Shown here piece after piece: positions 26,874 through 36,465 of a stretch of 64,000 nt of DNA; the stretch's first letter is position 1; the number at the start of each line of letters is the position of its first letter. The translations under genes were made by a program, and so were the position numbers. Source of the stretch: an uncultured Acidobacteriota bacterium (GTDB lineage Bacteria > Acidobacteriota > UBA6911 > RPQK01 > JAJDTT01); NCBI GenBank assembly GCA_951812665.1, contig CATOST010000030.1:217543-281542 (forward strand), in the 5' to 3' direction. The notes below the pieces were generated by a model, which saw nothing but the letters and a program-made list of their open reading frames with translations, was not told the origin of the DNA and searched no databases.

Positions 26874-27554
26874 ATGCCGGACGTTTGGACTCCGCTCCGC
26901 CGATCGCCAGTGCATGCCCGGCTGCGCGCGGCCGGAGCCGGCTTCGAGACCGAGTCGGGTTGGGCCCTGGCCCGGAATTTCGGGGACCCGGACGCGGAGT
27001 TTCAGGCCGGCAGCACGGGTGTCGCCCTCTCGGACCTGAGCTGCACCGGGAAGTGGCAAGCCAAGGGGCGGGATCTGGACCGGGATCTCGGACCCGGCGT
27101 TTCCGGGGAAGTCCCGGCGCCCGGCCGGGTAGCCGGCACCCGAACCGGCTGCCTCTGTCGGCTCACCCCGGGAGAGGCCCTGTTTCTCTACCAACACACG
27201 GAGCCGGAACACCTCTCGGAATCTCAGGACGGCGACGGGTGCCTCCACTTGCTGGACCGAACCGACGGACTCGCCCTGCTGGCGCTGTGGGGGCCCGATT
27301 CCCGGCGGGTTCTGGCCAAGCTCAGCAGTCTCGACCTGCGGGAGCGAACCCGTCCCCATGGGACCTGCGCCGCCGCGCCCATGGCGGGCGTCCGGGTTCT
27401 GCTGGTCCGTTGGGACCGGGGCCGAGTTCCCGCCTACCAGATCGTGGTGGGCGCCGAGTACGGCGCCTATCTGTGGGACCTGCTCCTGGATGCGGGGCGG
27501 GAGTATGGTCTCCGGCTCTGCGGTCTGGACGCCTGGGAACGATTGGAGGAATAG
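26874..27554 (+). CDS. mgdD: N-methylglutamate dehydrogenase subunit D (sarcosine oxidase gamma-like)
   Basis: 226 aa from ATG 26874 (a TTG at 26868 overlaps the previous stop). It is a divergent GcvT-like gamma subunit: SPVHARLRAAGAGFETESGW, VALSDLSCTGKWQAKG, then LWGPDSRRVLAKLSSLDLRE and VVGAEYGAYLWDLLLDAG. Gamma subunits are poorly conserved and are assigned mainly by context, which is unambiguous here between mgdC and mgdA. Confidence 0.85.
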   Translation: MPDVWTPLRRSPVHARLRAAGAGFETESGWALARNFGDPDAEFQAGSTGVALSDLSCTGKWQAKGRDLDRDLGPGVSGEVPAPGRVAGTRTGCLCRLTPGEALFLYQHTEPEHLSESQDGDGCLHLLDRTDGLALLALWGPDSRRVLAKLSSLDLRERTRPHGTCAAAPMAGVRVLLVRWDRGRVPAYQIVVGAEYGAYLWDLLLDAGREYGLRLCGLDAWERLEE

Positions 27555-27557
27555 CGA

Positions 27558-28769
27558 GTGTCACGCCTGTTTCGTTTCGATCCCATGTGGGAGAGCCACC
27601 CCCTGCGGGACCGCTACGACGTGGTGGTGATCGGCGCCGGCGTCCACGGACTGGCCACCGCCTACTACCTGGCCCGCCAGGGGATCACCGATGTCGCCGT
27701 CCTGGAGAAGGGCTACCTGGGCTCGGGAAACAGCGGGCGCAACACGGCCATCCTCAGGGCCAACTACCGGACCCCGGAAGCCATTCCCTTCTACGCCGAG
27801 AGCCTGGCCCTCTACGAGGAACTCTCCGACGACCTGGACTACAACCTGCTGTTCTCCCAGCAGGGCCACCTGACCCTGGCCCACACCGAAGCCGCCGTCA
27901 ACGGCCTCTGGGTGCGGGCCGAGGCCAACCGCATCATGGGGGTCAAGAGCCGAATCATCGGTCCGGATGAGATCCGTCGCATGGTCCCGGCCCTCGACAC
28001 CTCTACCGCCCCCCGGTATCCGATCATGGCCGCCCTCTACCACGCTCCGGGCGGGATCATCCGCCACGACGCCGTCGTCTGGGGGTACGCCCACCAGGCC
28101 AGCCAACTGGGCGTCGAGGTCCATCCCCATACCGAGGTCCTGGATCTGGGCCTCGAAGACGGCAGAATCGCCACCGTCCACACCAGCAGGGGGACGATCA
28201 AAACCGGCGCCGTGGTCAACGCCACCTCCGGCTGGTGCTCTCTGATCGCCGCCATGGCCGGCGTGGAGCTTCCCGTGGTCAGTCATCCGCTTCAGGCCTG
28301 TGTGACCGAACCCATGGAGCCGATCCTGGACAAGGTCATCGTTTCGGCCAACCTCCATGTCTACGTGAACCAGACCCCCCGGGGAGAGTTCGTGATCGGG
28401 GCCGAGATCGACCCTTATCCCTCCTATCACCTGGGTTCCACCCTGCCGACGCTCAAGTCGATGGCGTTCCACACCCTTGAATTGTTTCCGGACCTGCACC
28501 AGGTCAAGGTCCTGCGCCAATGGGGCGGGATCTGCGACATGACGCCCGACTACAGTCCCATCATCGACGAACATCCGGAAGTCGGGGGGTTCTACATGGA
28601 CGTGGGATGGGGCACGTACGGGTTCAAGGCGGGGCCGGCGGGCGGCAAATGCCTGGCGGAGCTGATCGCCACGGGAAGGACGCCGGATCTGATCCAGCCC
28701 TTCCGCCTGACCCGGTTCCACGAGAATAGGCTGGTGGGAGAGAAAGCCTCGGCCGCCGTCTCGCACTAG
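27558..28769 (+). CDS. mgdA: N-methylglutamate dehydrogenase subunit A (sarcosine oxidase beta-like FAD protein)
   Basis: 403 aa from GTG 27558, three bases after mgdD. The FAD fold is clear (YDVVVIGAGVHGLATAYYLA; EKGYLGSGNSGRNTAILRAN) with the beta-subunit C-terminus (DMTPDYSPIIDEHPEVGGFY; GWGTYGFKAGPAGGKCLAEL). This is the flavin subunit that oxidises N-methylglutamate. The gene order B-C-D-A differs from the A-B-C-D order that gave the subunits their letters. Confidence 0.92.
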   Translation: MSRLFRFDPMWESHPLRDRYDVVVIGAGVHGLATAYYLARQGITDVAVLEKGYLGSGNSGRNTAILRANYRTPEAIPFYAESLALYEELSDDLDYNLLFSQQGHLTLAHTEAAVNGLWVRAEANRIMGVKSRIIGPDEIRRMVPALDTSTAPRYPIMAALYHAPGGIIRHDAVVWGYAHQASQLGVEVHPHTEVLDLGLEDGRIATVHTSRGTIKTGAVVNATSGWCSLIAAMAGVELPVVSHPLQACVTEPMEPILDKVIVSANLHVYVNQTPRGEFVIGAEIDPYPSYHLGSTLPTLKSMAFHTLELFPDLHQVKVLRQWGGICDMTPDYSPIIDEHPEVGGFYMDVGWGTYGFKAGPAGGKCLAELIATGRTPDLIQPFRLTRFHENRLVGEKASAAVSH

Positions 28770-28933
28770 TCGTCGCCGTCGGCACAGCTCGACCGGCAGT
28801 GCTGGAGGGCTTGAAACCGGAGCCCCAGGGGGCGTACTCTCCGCACTACGCCGGGGGCTTCGACGAACTCGCAGAGACCCGGACACCCCGGCACGATTGA
28901 GGTCCGAAACACAACTGAATCAGGGGAGAAGGC

Positions 28934-30271
28934 ATGAGCGGACTGGATGAGACTCGAAGGCTGGTGGACGAGGGCGAACTCGAATTCTTTCTCTGTTCCT
29001 TCGTGGAAATGGGGGGCATGCCCAAGGCCAAGCTGGTGCCGGCCAAGTGCATCGACGACATGGCCGTCGGCAGCGCCGGATTCGCCGGGTTCGCGGCCGG
29101 GAACATGGGCCAGGGTCCGCACGACACCGACATGATCGCCATCCCCGACTTCTCCAGCGTGACCCGGATTCCCTGGCGCCCCAACCTGGCCTGGGTCGCT
29201 TCCAACATCGAGGTGGACGAGAAACCGTGGCCCTACTGCCCCAGAACCATCCTCCAGGACAACCTGGAGCAGGCGCGCCAAAAGGGATACGTCCTCAAGG
29301 TGGGAGTCGAGCCCGAGTTCATGCTGCTCCGGAGGGGTGAAGACGGCGGCTACGCCCCCTTCGATCCCTTGGACCGCTTGGACAAGCCCTGTTACGACCT
29401 GACGGCGCTCAATCGGAGCCTGGACCTGATGACAACCCTGGTTCGGTACCTGGACCAGTTGGGCTGGGGCCCCTACGCCAACGACCACGAGGACGCCAAC
29501 TGCCAGTTCGAGATCAACTGGACCTATTCCACGGCTCTCCGCACCGCCGACCGCCATACGTTCTATCGCTGGATGGTCAAGGCGCTGGCCGAGGAACGGG
29601 GGTTGACGGCCACCTTCATGCCCAAGCCCTTCTCCCATCTGACCGGCAACGGCGCCCACTTCCACGTCAGCCTGTGGGATGCCGAGACCGACGAGAACCT
29701 GTTTTTGGACGAATCCGACGAGAACGGGCTCTCCCAGCTCGCCTACCACTTCATCGGGGGACTCAAGAAGCACGCCCGGGCCATGACGGCGGTGACCGCC
29801 CCCACGGTCAACTCCTACAAGCGGCTGATCCGGGGCGCACCCCGCTCGGGAGCGACGTGGGCCCCCGTGTTCGTCACCTACGGGGCCAGCAACCGGACCC
29901 AGATGATCCGGATCCCGGGTCCGGGACGAATCGAGAACCGGACCGTGGACGGCGCCGTGAACCCCTACCTGGCCGCGTCCGCCACGCTGGCCGCCGGCCT
30001 GGACGGGATCGAGAACGAGTTGCCGGCGGGCACCCGAAACGATCGCAACCTGTATGAGGTCCCCCGGGAACAGTTGAGGGCCGAAGGGATCGGCCTGTTG
30101 CCCGAAAACCTGTCGGACGCCATCGACGCCCTGGAACAGGATCCGGTGGTCCTCGAAGCCCTGGGGTCTCCTTACGGCGAGTACTACGTCCGGATGAAGC
30201 GGGAGGAGTGGAAGGCCTACCACGACTCGGTCTCGCAGTGGGAGGTCGACCGATACCTGGGGCAGTTCTGA
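28934..30271 (+). CDS. gmaS: Gamma-glutamylmethylamide synthetase (glutamine synthetase type III/GlnT-like)
   Basis: 445 aa, shorter than GlnA and of GlnT length. Glutamine synthetase signatures are present: VEPEFMLLRRG, ANDHEDANCQFEINW, MPKPFSHLTGNGAHFHVSLW, VNSYKRLIRGAPRSG and IENRTVDGAVNPYLAAS. The family ligates methylamine to glutamate with ATP. Adjacency to mgs and mgd genes assigns it to the first step of the N-methylglutamate pathway rather than general nitrogen assimilation. SD GGGGAGAAGG precedes the ATG. The 164-nt gap after mgdA leaves open a separate promoter. Confidence 0.9.
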   Translation: MSGLDETRRLVDEGELEFFLCSFVEMGGMPKAKLVPAKCIDDMAVGSAGFAGFAAGNMGQGPHDTDMIAIPDFSSVTRIPWRPNLAWVASNIEVDEKPWPYCPRTILQDNLEQARQKGYVLKVGVEPEFMLLRRGEDGGYAPFDPLDRLDKPCYDLTALNRSLDLMTTLVRYLDQLGWGPYANDHEDANCQFEINWTYSTALRTADRHTFYRWMVKALAEERGLTATFMPKPFSHLTGNGAHFHVSLWDAETDENLFLDESDENGLSQLAYHFIGGLKKHARAMTAVTAPTVNSYKRLIRGAPRSGATWAPVFVTYGASNRTQMIRIPGPGRIENRTVDGAVNPYLAASATLAAGLDGIENELPAGTRNDRNLYEVPREQLRAEGIGLLPENLSDAIDALEQDPVVLEALGSPYGEYYVRMKREEWKAYHDSVSQWEVDRYLGQF

Positions 30272-30307
30272 ACGACACCCCTTCCGTTCCGTTTACGGAT
30301 GCCGCGA

Positions 30308-30511
30308 TCAGGTGGTAAACACCCTCCACAGAAGTGAAAGGGTGAAGGCCAGATTGAATCCGACCATCCATTTCACCAGTCTGAGGTCGGATCCGATGCC
30401 GGTTAAGCGATTCTCGAAGCCGGCGATCTCCTCCGCCGCCTCCCGGGCCTTGTTTTCTGGCGCACCGGCAGATCTGAGAGCATCGTAGGTCTTCGAAAGC
30501 ATCATCGCCAT
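30308..30511 (-). CDS. Small DUF1640-like coiled-coil membrane protein
   Basis: 67 aa. An amphipathic helix (SKTYDALRSAGAPENKAREA, AEEIAGFENRL) leads to SDLRLVKWMVGFNLAFTLSL, LWRVF, a single C-terminal membrane span preceded by the (D)LRLxKWMxGFNLA signature seen in short DUF1640/CCDC90-like proteins. Function unknown. It is convergent with gmaS and divergent from the EamA transporter gene. Confidence 0.65.
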   Translation of the reverse strand: MAMMLSKTYDALRSAGAPENKAREAAEEIAGFENRLTGIGSDLRLVKWMVGFNLAFTLSLLWRVFTT

Positions 30512-30616
30512 GAGAACAGCTTACGAAGACGAGCCGGCGGGTTCAAGACAGGTTCGCATTAGGAAAAGCCATGTCGGAACTCGGTTGCGCCACCCGCTAC
30601 GGAATCAGAAGACCTC

Positions 30617-31519
30617 ATGCAGGGTCTGACGCTGTCGCTGTTGGCCTGCCTGTGCGTCTCGGTCAACTACATCACCGGGAAGTTCGGCGTCACCGGCTTC
30701 GGTCCGGACAGCTTCAGCCTGGTCTGGATCACGGCGGCCACCGTCTACACGCTGGCGGCCGTCCTGGCGACGGGGCGCGCCAGCCAGTTGCGGCTCCCTC
30801 GAGCGGTCCGGGGGCGGATTCTGGCCATGGGCATTCTCACCGGGCTGCAGATGCTCCTGTTCTGGTGGAGTCTGGACCTGCTCGACGCCCCGTTCGCAGC
30901 GTTCCTCGGGCGCTTCGAACCGGCCCTGACCATCCTGCTGGCCGGCCTCCTGTTGGGCGAGCGGCTCCGGTTCCGCGAGGGACTGGCCATAGGCGTCATG
31001 ATCGTGGGCGGGTGCCTCAGCACCGCGGGCGTCTGGCGGGAGGTGGGGTTGGGCGTCCTGCTGGTGATGCTGGCCTGTTTGACCATGTCATTGCAGTTCG
31101 TCCTGGGCAAGAACCTGGCGGGAAGGGTCCATCCCGGCATCATGGTCTTCTACCGCGCGGCCTGCGCGTCGGCGATGATGTTCCTGTGGGTCGCGGGTCC
31201 GGGAGAAGCCCGCTTCGACGTCGCTCCCTTCTACTGGGCGATGACCCTGTTCGGAGCGTTTCTGGGTCCCTTCGTCGGATACACGCTGCTGTTTCACTCC
31301 TATCGTTTCTGGGACCTGACCCGCACCTCCATGGTCATGACCCTGCAGCCCATCTTCGTGCTCCCGCTGGGCCTGATCTTCCTTCCGGAGCAGGGACTGT
31401 CCCCGCAGCAGCTGCTGGGAGGTCTGCTGATCCTGGCCGGGGCGCTCTGGCTGATCGCGATTCACCGGGGCCACCGGACAGCCGGCCGCAGAGTCCCGGT
31501 GACGGTCCCGGAAGATTGA
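30617..31519 (+). CDS. EamA/DMT-family transporter
   Basis: 300 aa with about ten membrane segments arranged as two EamA repeats (LSLLACLCVSVNYITGKFGV; PFAAFLGRFEPALTILLAGL, LLGERL; TSMVMTLQPIFVLPLGLIFL; LLGGLLILAGALWLIAI). The GE(R/Q) ending of the fourth helix of each repeat is typical. The substrate is unknown. ATG 30617 begins the first helix. Nearness to the methylamine cluster suggests but does not show an amine or metabolite export role. Confidence 0.88.
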   Translation: MQGLTLSLLACLCVSVNYITGKFGVTGFGPDSFSLVWITAATVYTLAAVLATGRASQLRLPRAVRGRILAMGILTGLQMLLFWWSLDLLDAPFAAFLGRFEPALTILLAGLLLGERLRFREGLAIGVMIVGGCLSTAGVWREVGLGVLLVMLACLTMSLQFVLGKNLAGRVHPGIMVFYRAACASAMMFLWVAGPGEARFDVAPFYWAMTLFGAFLGPFVGYTLLFHSYRFWDLTRTSMVMTLQPIFVLPLGLIFLPEQGLSPQQLLGGLLILAGALWLIAIHRGHRTAGRRVPVTVPED

Positions 31520-31578
31520 CTCTCCCAGACCCTTTGGATAACTTCGATCCAACTAGATAACTGGAAAGGAGCCATGTC

Positions 31579-33183
31579 ATGACCTCAAACAGTGCGGCGT
31601 TCCCGACGATTCGAGCCTACGGAATTGCCCTTTTTCTTTGCTTGCTCGTAGGGCCTCAGCTGCAGGCCGCTCCGCCCGGAGACAGTGCCGGCCTCACCCA
31701 TATCGGCAGTAAAAAGCAGTTGTTCATCGACGACTACATCATCCACCGGATGGACCATGTCAAGCGGGTGCTGAATCCGGCGGTCAAGGCGCCCAACAAT
31801 CCCATCATCGAAGCCGACCGGCCCTGGGAGAGCAACTACCTGCGGTGCAACCAGGTCGTCTACGACCCCAAGGACGGGCTGTTCAAGATGTGGTACACCT
31901 CGTACCAGGAATTCCGGGGCACCAAGGATGCGGGAGACGGCTACCGGACCCAATGGAGCCGGGACGGAGACGGCTACGCGAGGGAAAGAGTTCCGGACCC
32001 CTACCACTATTTCAACGATCCCAACGGCTCCAGCCAGGCCTTTTGCTTCGCCACCTCCAAGGACGGATTCAACTGGGAGAAACCCAACCTGGGCAAGGTG
32101 GAGTTCCAGGGTTCCCGGGACAACAACATCCTGCCTCCGGGAACCCGCTTTCCGAACATGCTGGATCCCAACGAGAAAGATCCCTCCCGCCGCTACAAGT
32201 CCGCGGCCGACGACTATAAGCACCACGGCTACCATTTCGGACGGATCAACCTCCACTACTCACCCGACGGGATCAAGTGGACCACGGCGCCCGAGAACCG
32301 GGAGATGGACATCTCCGACAAGCAGGGCCGCTGGGGACCCAACAGCTTCATGGGCTGGGATCCCATCAAGGGAGTCTACGTGACCCACATCGAGAGCTGT
32401 CTGCACCGGCGCTGCCCCCTGGGAAAACGGATCACGGGACGGTCCGAGAGCCCGGACTTCATCCGCTGGTCGGAGGTGGAGACCATCATGATCCCCGATG
32501 ACCGGGATGCGCCGGACGTCGAGTTCTACGCCTTCCCGGCCTTTACCTACGAAGGCGTCTACATCGGCGTCCCCTGGATCTTCCAGACCACCGAGGGGCT
32601 TCACTATCCCCAACTGGCGTTCAGCCGCGACGGCATCACCTACCAGCGCCCCTTCCGGGAAGCCTTCGTCAAGCTCGGCGACTCGGGCGATTTCGACGAG
32701 ACCACCCTCTACCTGAGAAACCCGTTTTTCCAGAATGGGCGGATCTGGTTCTACTATTCGGGAGGCAACTGGAGAGGTCCGGAGCCGCTGTACGACCGGG
32801 GCGACACGCAACTTTTCGCCATCGGTCTGGCCACCCTCCCCGAGGACGGCTTCGTCTCCCTGATCGCCGGCAAGCTCGAGCCGGGAAAGGTGTTGACGCG
32901 GGTCATCACCTTCACCGGGAACAGCCTCTACGTGAGCATGCAGGCTGCCAAGCATACCTGGGGATCGGGGCCGGCCCAGGTCAAGGTGGAGATCCTGAAC
33001 TCGGCTCACACTCCCGTCACGGGATTCACACTCCAGGATGCCGACAACCTGGATTCCACGGGTAAGCACCTGGTGACCTGGGGCGGCAATAGCGACGTGG
33101 GACACTTGGCCGGGAAACCGGTGCAGCTTCGATTCACCGTGCGCAACGCCAAGCTCAACGCCTTCCAGTTCCTGGAGAAGTGA
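31579..33183 (+). CDS. Secreted beta-propeller protein, glycosidase-like (GH32/GH43-type fold)
   Basis: 534 aa with a signal peptide (AYGIALFLCLLVGPQLQA). The mature part opens with SKKQLFIDDYIIHRMDHVKR, a signature of a family of large exported propeller proteins in Planctomycetes and Acidobacteria, and contains repeated bladed motifs (YDPKDGLFKMWYTSYQE; CFATSKDGFNWEKPNLGKVE; LAFSRDGITYQRP). Blade sequences with SxDGxxW resemble five-bladed glycoside hydrolases, but the catalytic acids cannot be assigned. SD GGAAAGGAG precedes the start region. It is coupled to the beta-helix gene downstream. Confidence 0.75.
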   Translation: MTSNSAAFPTIRAYGIALFLCLLVGPQLQAAPPGDSAGLTHIGSKKQLFIDDYIIHRMDHVKRVLNPAVKAPNNPIIEADRPWESNYLRCNQVVYDPKDGLFKMWYTSYQEFRGTKDAGDGYRTQWSRDGDGYARERVPDPYHYFNDPNGSSQAFCFATSKDGFNWEKPNLGKVEFQGSRDNNILPPGTRFPNMLDPNEKDPSRRYKSAADDYKHHGYHFGRINLHYSPDGIKWTTAPENREMDISDKQGRWGPNSFMGWDPIKGVYVTHIESCLHRRCPLGKRITGRSESPDFIRWSEVETIMIPDDRDAPDVEFYAFPAFTYEGVYIGVPWIFQTTEGLHYPQLAFSRDGITYQRPFREAFVKLGDSGDFDETTLYLRNPFFQNGRIWFYYSGGNWRGPEPLYDRGDTQLFAIGLATLPEDGFVSLIAGKLEPGKVLTRVITFTGNSLYVSMQAAKHTWGSGPAQVKVEILNSAHTPVTGFTLQDADNLDSTGKHLVTWGGNSDVGHLAGKPVQLRFTVRNAKLNAFQFLEK

Positions 33184-34433
33184 TGCGGGTGAAGAGCACG
33201 ACTTTCGGAACGCCCACGTTGTTGTCCGCAGCCGCGTTGCTGCTTTTATCGGCATCGGGACAGGCCCAGCAGAGCGAGGCTCCGAAGGGGCCGGCCGCGG
33301 TCGTCGACGCCTCCAAATACGACTCCCTTCAAGAGGCTCTGGACGCGGTCCCCGAGGCCGGCGGGATCGTCCGGCTGCCGCCAGGAGACTTCCCTTTGGA
33401 GCAGCCCGTGATCCTCGCCCGGGAGAATACCCGGGTCGTGGGTTCGGGCGCCGCGACTCACCTGATCAACAAGAACACCCAGGGCAAGCCCGCCTTCATC
33501 GTCCGCAGTCCGAAGCGGGATCTGGAACCCAAGGCGCGACTCTGGAGAGTGCAATTGGCCGACTTCCGGATCAGCGGCAACCCCGAAAGTGGCGACGGCC
33601 TGCAGGTGGAGGGAGCCAACGAGATCTACATCGACGGGCTCTCCATCGACCGTAACGGCGGCCACGGCATGAACCTCATCGACTGTTACGAGGATCCCCG
33701 GATCGTCAACTCCATCGTCACCTACAACGGCAAGGCGGGGATGAACGTGCTGGGAGCCCACGACATGCTGGTGAACGCCAACCAGTTCGAGGAGAACCAG
33801 GACGGCCTGCGCTACATCAATGGCTTCAACCTCTGCATGACGGGGAATGTCCTGGACGACCACCTGGGCGACGGCGTCGTCATCGAGCGGACCTACGGTT
33901 CGGTGGTCTCGGGGAACATGATCGAGGAGTGCCGGGGCACGGCCATCATTCTGGACCGGGACTGCTACGGCATCACCTTGAGCTCCAACGTGATCGCCCA
34001 CAACCAGAAGGGGGGCATCGACCTGCGGGACGCCTGGGGCTGCGCCGTCTCGGCCAACACCTTCACCCTGATTCCGAAACAGGCCGTGCGCGTGGGTCCC
34101 AACGCAGGCCGGATCGCCATCACCGGCAACGCCTTCTCCAACAGCTACCTGGGCGGGAAGACCAAATACCACGAGCGGCAGGACGGCGAGTGGCCCAACG
34201 TCACTCTGGGAAGCGGGATCCTGCTGGAAGGAACGTCGGACATCGCCATCACCGGCAATTCCTTCACCGGCCTCCAGGAAAACGCGGTTCAAACCCTGGG
34301 CGAATGCCAGAGAATCACCGTCACCGGCAACGTGGCCACCGACCTGGGACGTTCCGGGTCTCAGAAGGTCCGGGCCTTCGACCTGCAGAATGTACGTGGG
34401 CTCGTCCGCGGCAACAACGCCGTCGACGACTGA
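33183..34433 (+). CDS. Secreted right-handed beta-helix protein (pectate-lyase-like fold)
   Basis: About 416 aa from ATG 33183, which overlaps the preceding stop; a GTG at 33180 would add one residue. It has a signal peptide (LLSAAALLLLSASGQAQ), then KYDSLQEALDAVPEAGGIVR, LPPGDF, the entry of pectate-lyase superfamily helices, followed by many parallel coils (GLSIDRNGGHGMNL; NSIVTYNGKAGMNVLGAHDM; GNMIEECRGTAIILDRDCYG; ITGNSFTGLQENAV). With the propeller gene it probably acts on an extracellular polysaccharide; the substrate is unknown. Confidence 0.85.
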   Translation: MRVKSTTFGTPTLLSAAALLLLSASGQAQQSEAPKGPAAVVDASKYDSLQEALDAVPEAGGIVRLPPGDFPLEQPVILARENTRVVGSGAATHLINKNTQGKPAFIVRSPKRDLEPKARLWRVQLADFRISGNPESGDGLQVEGANEIYIDGLSIDRNGGHGMNLIDCYEDPRIVNSIVTYNGKAGMNVLGAHDMLVNANQFEENQDGLRYINGFNLCMTGNVLDDHLGDGVVIERTYGSVVSGNMIEECRGTAIILDRDCYGITLSSNVIAHNQKGGIDLRDAWGCAVSANTFTLIPKQAVRVGPNAGRIAITGNAFSNSYLGGKTKYHERQDGEWPNVTLGSGILLEGTSDIAITGNSFTGLQENAVQTLGECQRITVTGNVATDLGRSGSQKVRAFDLQNVRGLVRGNNAVDD

Positions 34434-34477
34434 GGCCGGACACCAGTCATGGCCTGGTGACGTTGGGCGCCATTTCC

Positions 34478-34503
34478 GTAGGGGCGGCCCTTGTGGCCGC
34501 CCT
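34478..34503 (+). repeat. Dispersed GTAGGGGC...GCCCTC palindromic repeat, copy 2
   Basis: GTAGGGGCGGCCCTTGTGGC then CGCCCT lies between the beta-helix gene and the fumarase gene. The arms GGGGCGGCC/GGCCGCCC are more perfect than in copies 1 and 3, and the centre CTTGTG is shared by all three. Confidence 0.8.
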
Positions 34504-34598
34504 CCCCGGCCGGTCCTTGGGGTGCAGGGCCGGTCGAATGCCGTGACGGCTCGGGTCACGGGCCGACAATTACAACAAGACATCCGGAGGAAAGAAGG

Positions 34599-36245
34599 AT
34601 GGGAGGATTCCAATACCAGGAGATTTTCGAGCACGCCGGCCAGAACGTGGAGTACCGGAAGCTCGGCGATCATGTCTCCACGGTGGAGTTCGAGGGCCGG
34701 CAGCTGCTCAAGATCGGACCCGACGCGCTGCCCCTCCTGGCCCAGACCGCCATCGACGACGTCTCCCACCTGCTGCGGACGAGCCACCTGGAGCAACTCG
34801 CCGGCATTCTGGAGGATCCGGAAGCCTCCGAGAACGACCGGTTCGTGGCGCTGGAGTTGCTGAAGAACGCCAACATCGCGGCCGGGCGCGTCCTCCCCGG
34901 CTGCCAGGACACGGGAACCGCCATCGTCATCGGCCACAAGGGCCAGAACGTCCGGACCGAAGGGGACGACGGCGAAGCCCTGTCCCACGGCATCTACAAT
35001 GCCTACCAGGAGGGGAACCTGCGCTACTCCCAATTGGCTCCCCTGAGCATGTACAAGGAGAAGAACACCCGGACCAACCTCCCGGCCCAGATCGAGCTCT
35101 ACGCCGAACCGGGAGACGAATACCACCTCCTCTTCATCGCCAAGGGCGGAGGCTCGGCCAACAAGATGTTCCTCTACCAGCAGACCAAGGCCCTGCTGAA
35201 TCCCGATTCCCTCATGGGTTTCGTGGAAGAGAAGCTCCATTCCCTGGGGACGGCCGCCTGCCCGCCCTACCACCTGGCCCTGGTGATCGGCGGCACGTCG
35301 GCCGAGTTCACCATGAAGACCCTGAAGCTGGCCAGCGCGCACTACCTGGACGACCTGCCCACCTCGGGCAACGAGCTGGGACGGGCCTTCCGGGACCGGG
35401 AACTGGAGCAACAGATCTTCGACCTGTCCACCCGGATCGGCATCGGCGCCCAGTTCGGCGGCAAGTACTTCGCCCACGACGTCCGGGTCATCCGGCTTCC
35501 CCGGCACGGCGCCTCCTGCCCGGTGGGCCTGGGAGTCTCCTGCTCGGCGGACCGCCAGGCGCTGGGCAAGATCACCCGCGACGGAATCTTCCTGGAGCAG
35601 TTGGAGACCAACCCGGCCCGCTTCCTGCCCGAAGTGACCGAAGACGACCTGGACGACAACGTGGCGCAGATCAATCTGAACCGGCCCATGCCTGTAATCC
35701 TCGACGACCTGCGGCAATACCCGGTGGCCTCGCGCCTCTCCTTGACCGGACCGGTGATCGTGGCCCGGGACATCGCCCATGCCCGGTTGAAGAAGGATCT
35801 GGACAACGGCCGGGCGCTGCCCCAGTACTTCAAGGACCACGTGGTCTACTACGCCGGACCGGCCAAGACACCCCAGGGCTACGCCTCAGGCTCCTTCGGC
35901 CCAACCACCGCCGGCCGCATGGATCCTTACGTGGACCTCTTCCAGAGCCAGGGCGCCAGCATGGTCATGCTGGCCAAAGGCAACCGCTCCCGCCAAGTGA
36001 GTCAGGCCTGCGCCCGTCACGGCGGTTTCTACCTGGGCTCCATCGGCGGCCCCGCCGCGGTCCTGGCCGAGCACAGCATCAAGAAGGTGGAGGTCGTGGA
36101 TTACGAGGATCTGGGGATGGAGGCCATCTGGAAGATCCAGGTGGAGGACTTCCCCGCCTTCGTCATCATCAACCACGAGGGCCGCGACTTCTACACCGAG
36201 CTCCCCGTCGGCAAGAGCGGCGGGTTGATCTCGCTGAAGTCGTGA
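34599..36245 (+). CDS. fumA: Class I (Fe-S) fumarate hydratase
   Basis: 548 aa from ATG 34599 (SD GGAGGAAAGAAGG). The alpha-like half carries [51 protein letters not shown] and [20 protein letters not shown]; the beta-like half carries [40 protein letters not shown] and [20 protein letters not shown]. The cysteines of the 4Fe-4S cluster are in place. It interconverts fumarate and malate in the TCA cycle. This is the single-chain form (alpha and beta fused), as in FumA/FumB of enterobacteria. Confidence 0.94.
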   Translation: MGGFQYQEIFEHAGQNVEYRKLGDHVSTVEFEGRQLLKIGPDALPLLAQTAIDDVSHLLRTSHLEQLAGILEDPEASENDRFVALELLKNANIAAGRVLPGCQDTGTAIVIGHKGQNVRTEGDDGEALSHGIYNAYQEGNLRYSQLAPLSMYKEKNTRTNLPAQIELYAEPGDEYHLLFIAKGGGSANKMFLYQQTKALLNPDSLMGFVEEKLHSLGTAACPPYHLALVIGGTSAEFTMKTLKLASAHYLDDLPTSGNELGRAFRDRELEQQIFDLSTRIGIGAQFGGKYFAHDVRVIRLPRHGASCPVGLGVSCSADRQALGKITRDGIFLEQLETNPARFLPEVTEDDLDDNVAQINLNRPMPVILDDLRQYPVASRLSLTGPVIVARDIAHARLKKDLDNGRALPQYFKDHVVYYAGPAKTPQGYASGSFGPTTAGRMDPYVDLFQSQGASMVMLAKGNRSRQVSQACARHGGFYLGSIGGPAAVLAEHSIKKVEVVDYEDLGMEAIWKIQVEDFPAFVIINHEGRDFYTELPVGKSGGLISLKS

Positions 36246-36248
36246 CGG

Positions 36249-36267
36249 CGGCGACTTCCAGTCGCCG
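36249..36267 (+). repeat. Hairpin CGGCGACT-TCC-AGTCGCCG after fumarase
   Basis: Perfect 8-bp arms around a 3-nt loop start 3 bp after the fumarase stop. There is no T-tract, so it is not a classic intrinsic terminator, though it could stabilise the mRNA 3' end. A related palindrome (GCGACT-GGAA-AGTCGC) occurs at 45691-45706. Confidence 0.55.
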
Positions 36268-36465
36268 GGAGCGGCGTGTTTTAGGCGCCGATCCCAGGGG
36301 GGTTAGGGGGGACGTCAACAACCCTATTGAATCCAGAGATATCCACAGAGACCCCGGAATACCTATTAAGTGGTTTTATTGCTTAAGTTTATAGCTGTTC
36401 TGGCCCCGTTTCGTTCTCCCATAACGTCCCTTGATGTCCAGCTCCATCCCCTATATTATGATGTA

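Noticed and set aside
23654..28769. Plain heterotetrameric sarcosine oxidase for betaine catabolism
   Set aside because: The adjacent mgsABC and GlnT-type synthetase fit N-methylglutamate dehydrogenase better; homology alone cannot separate the two.
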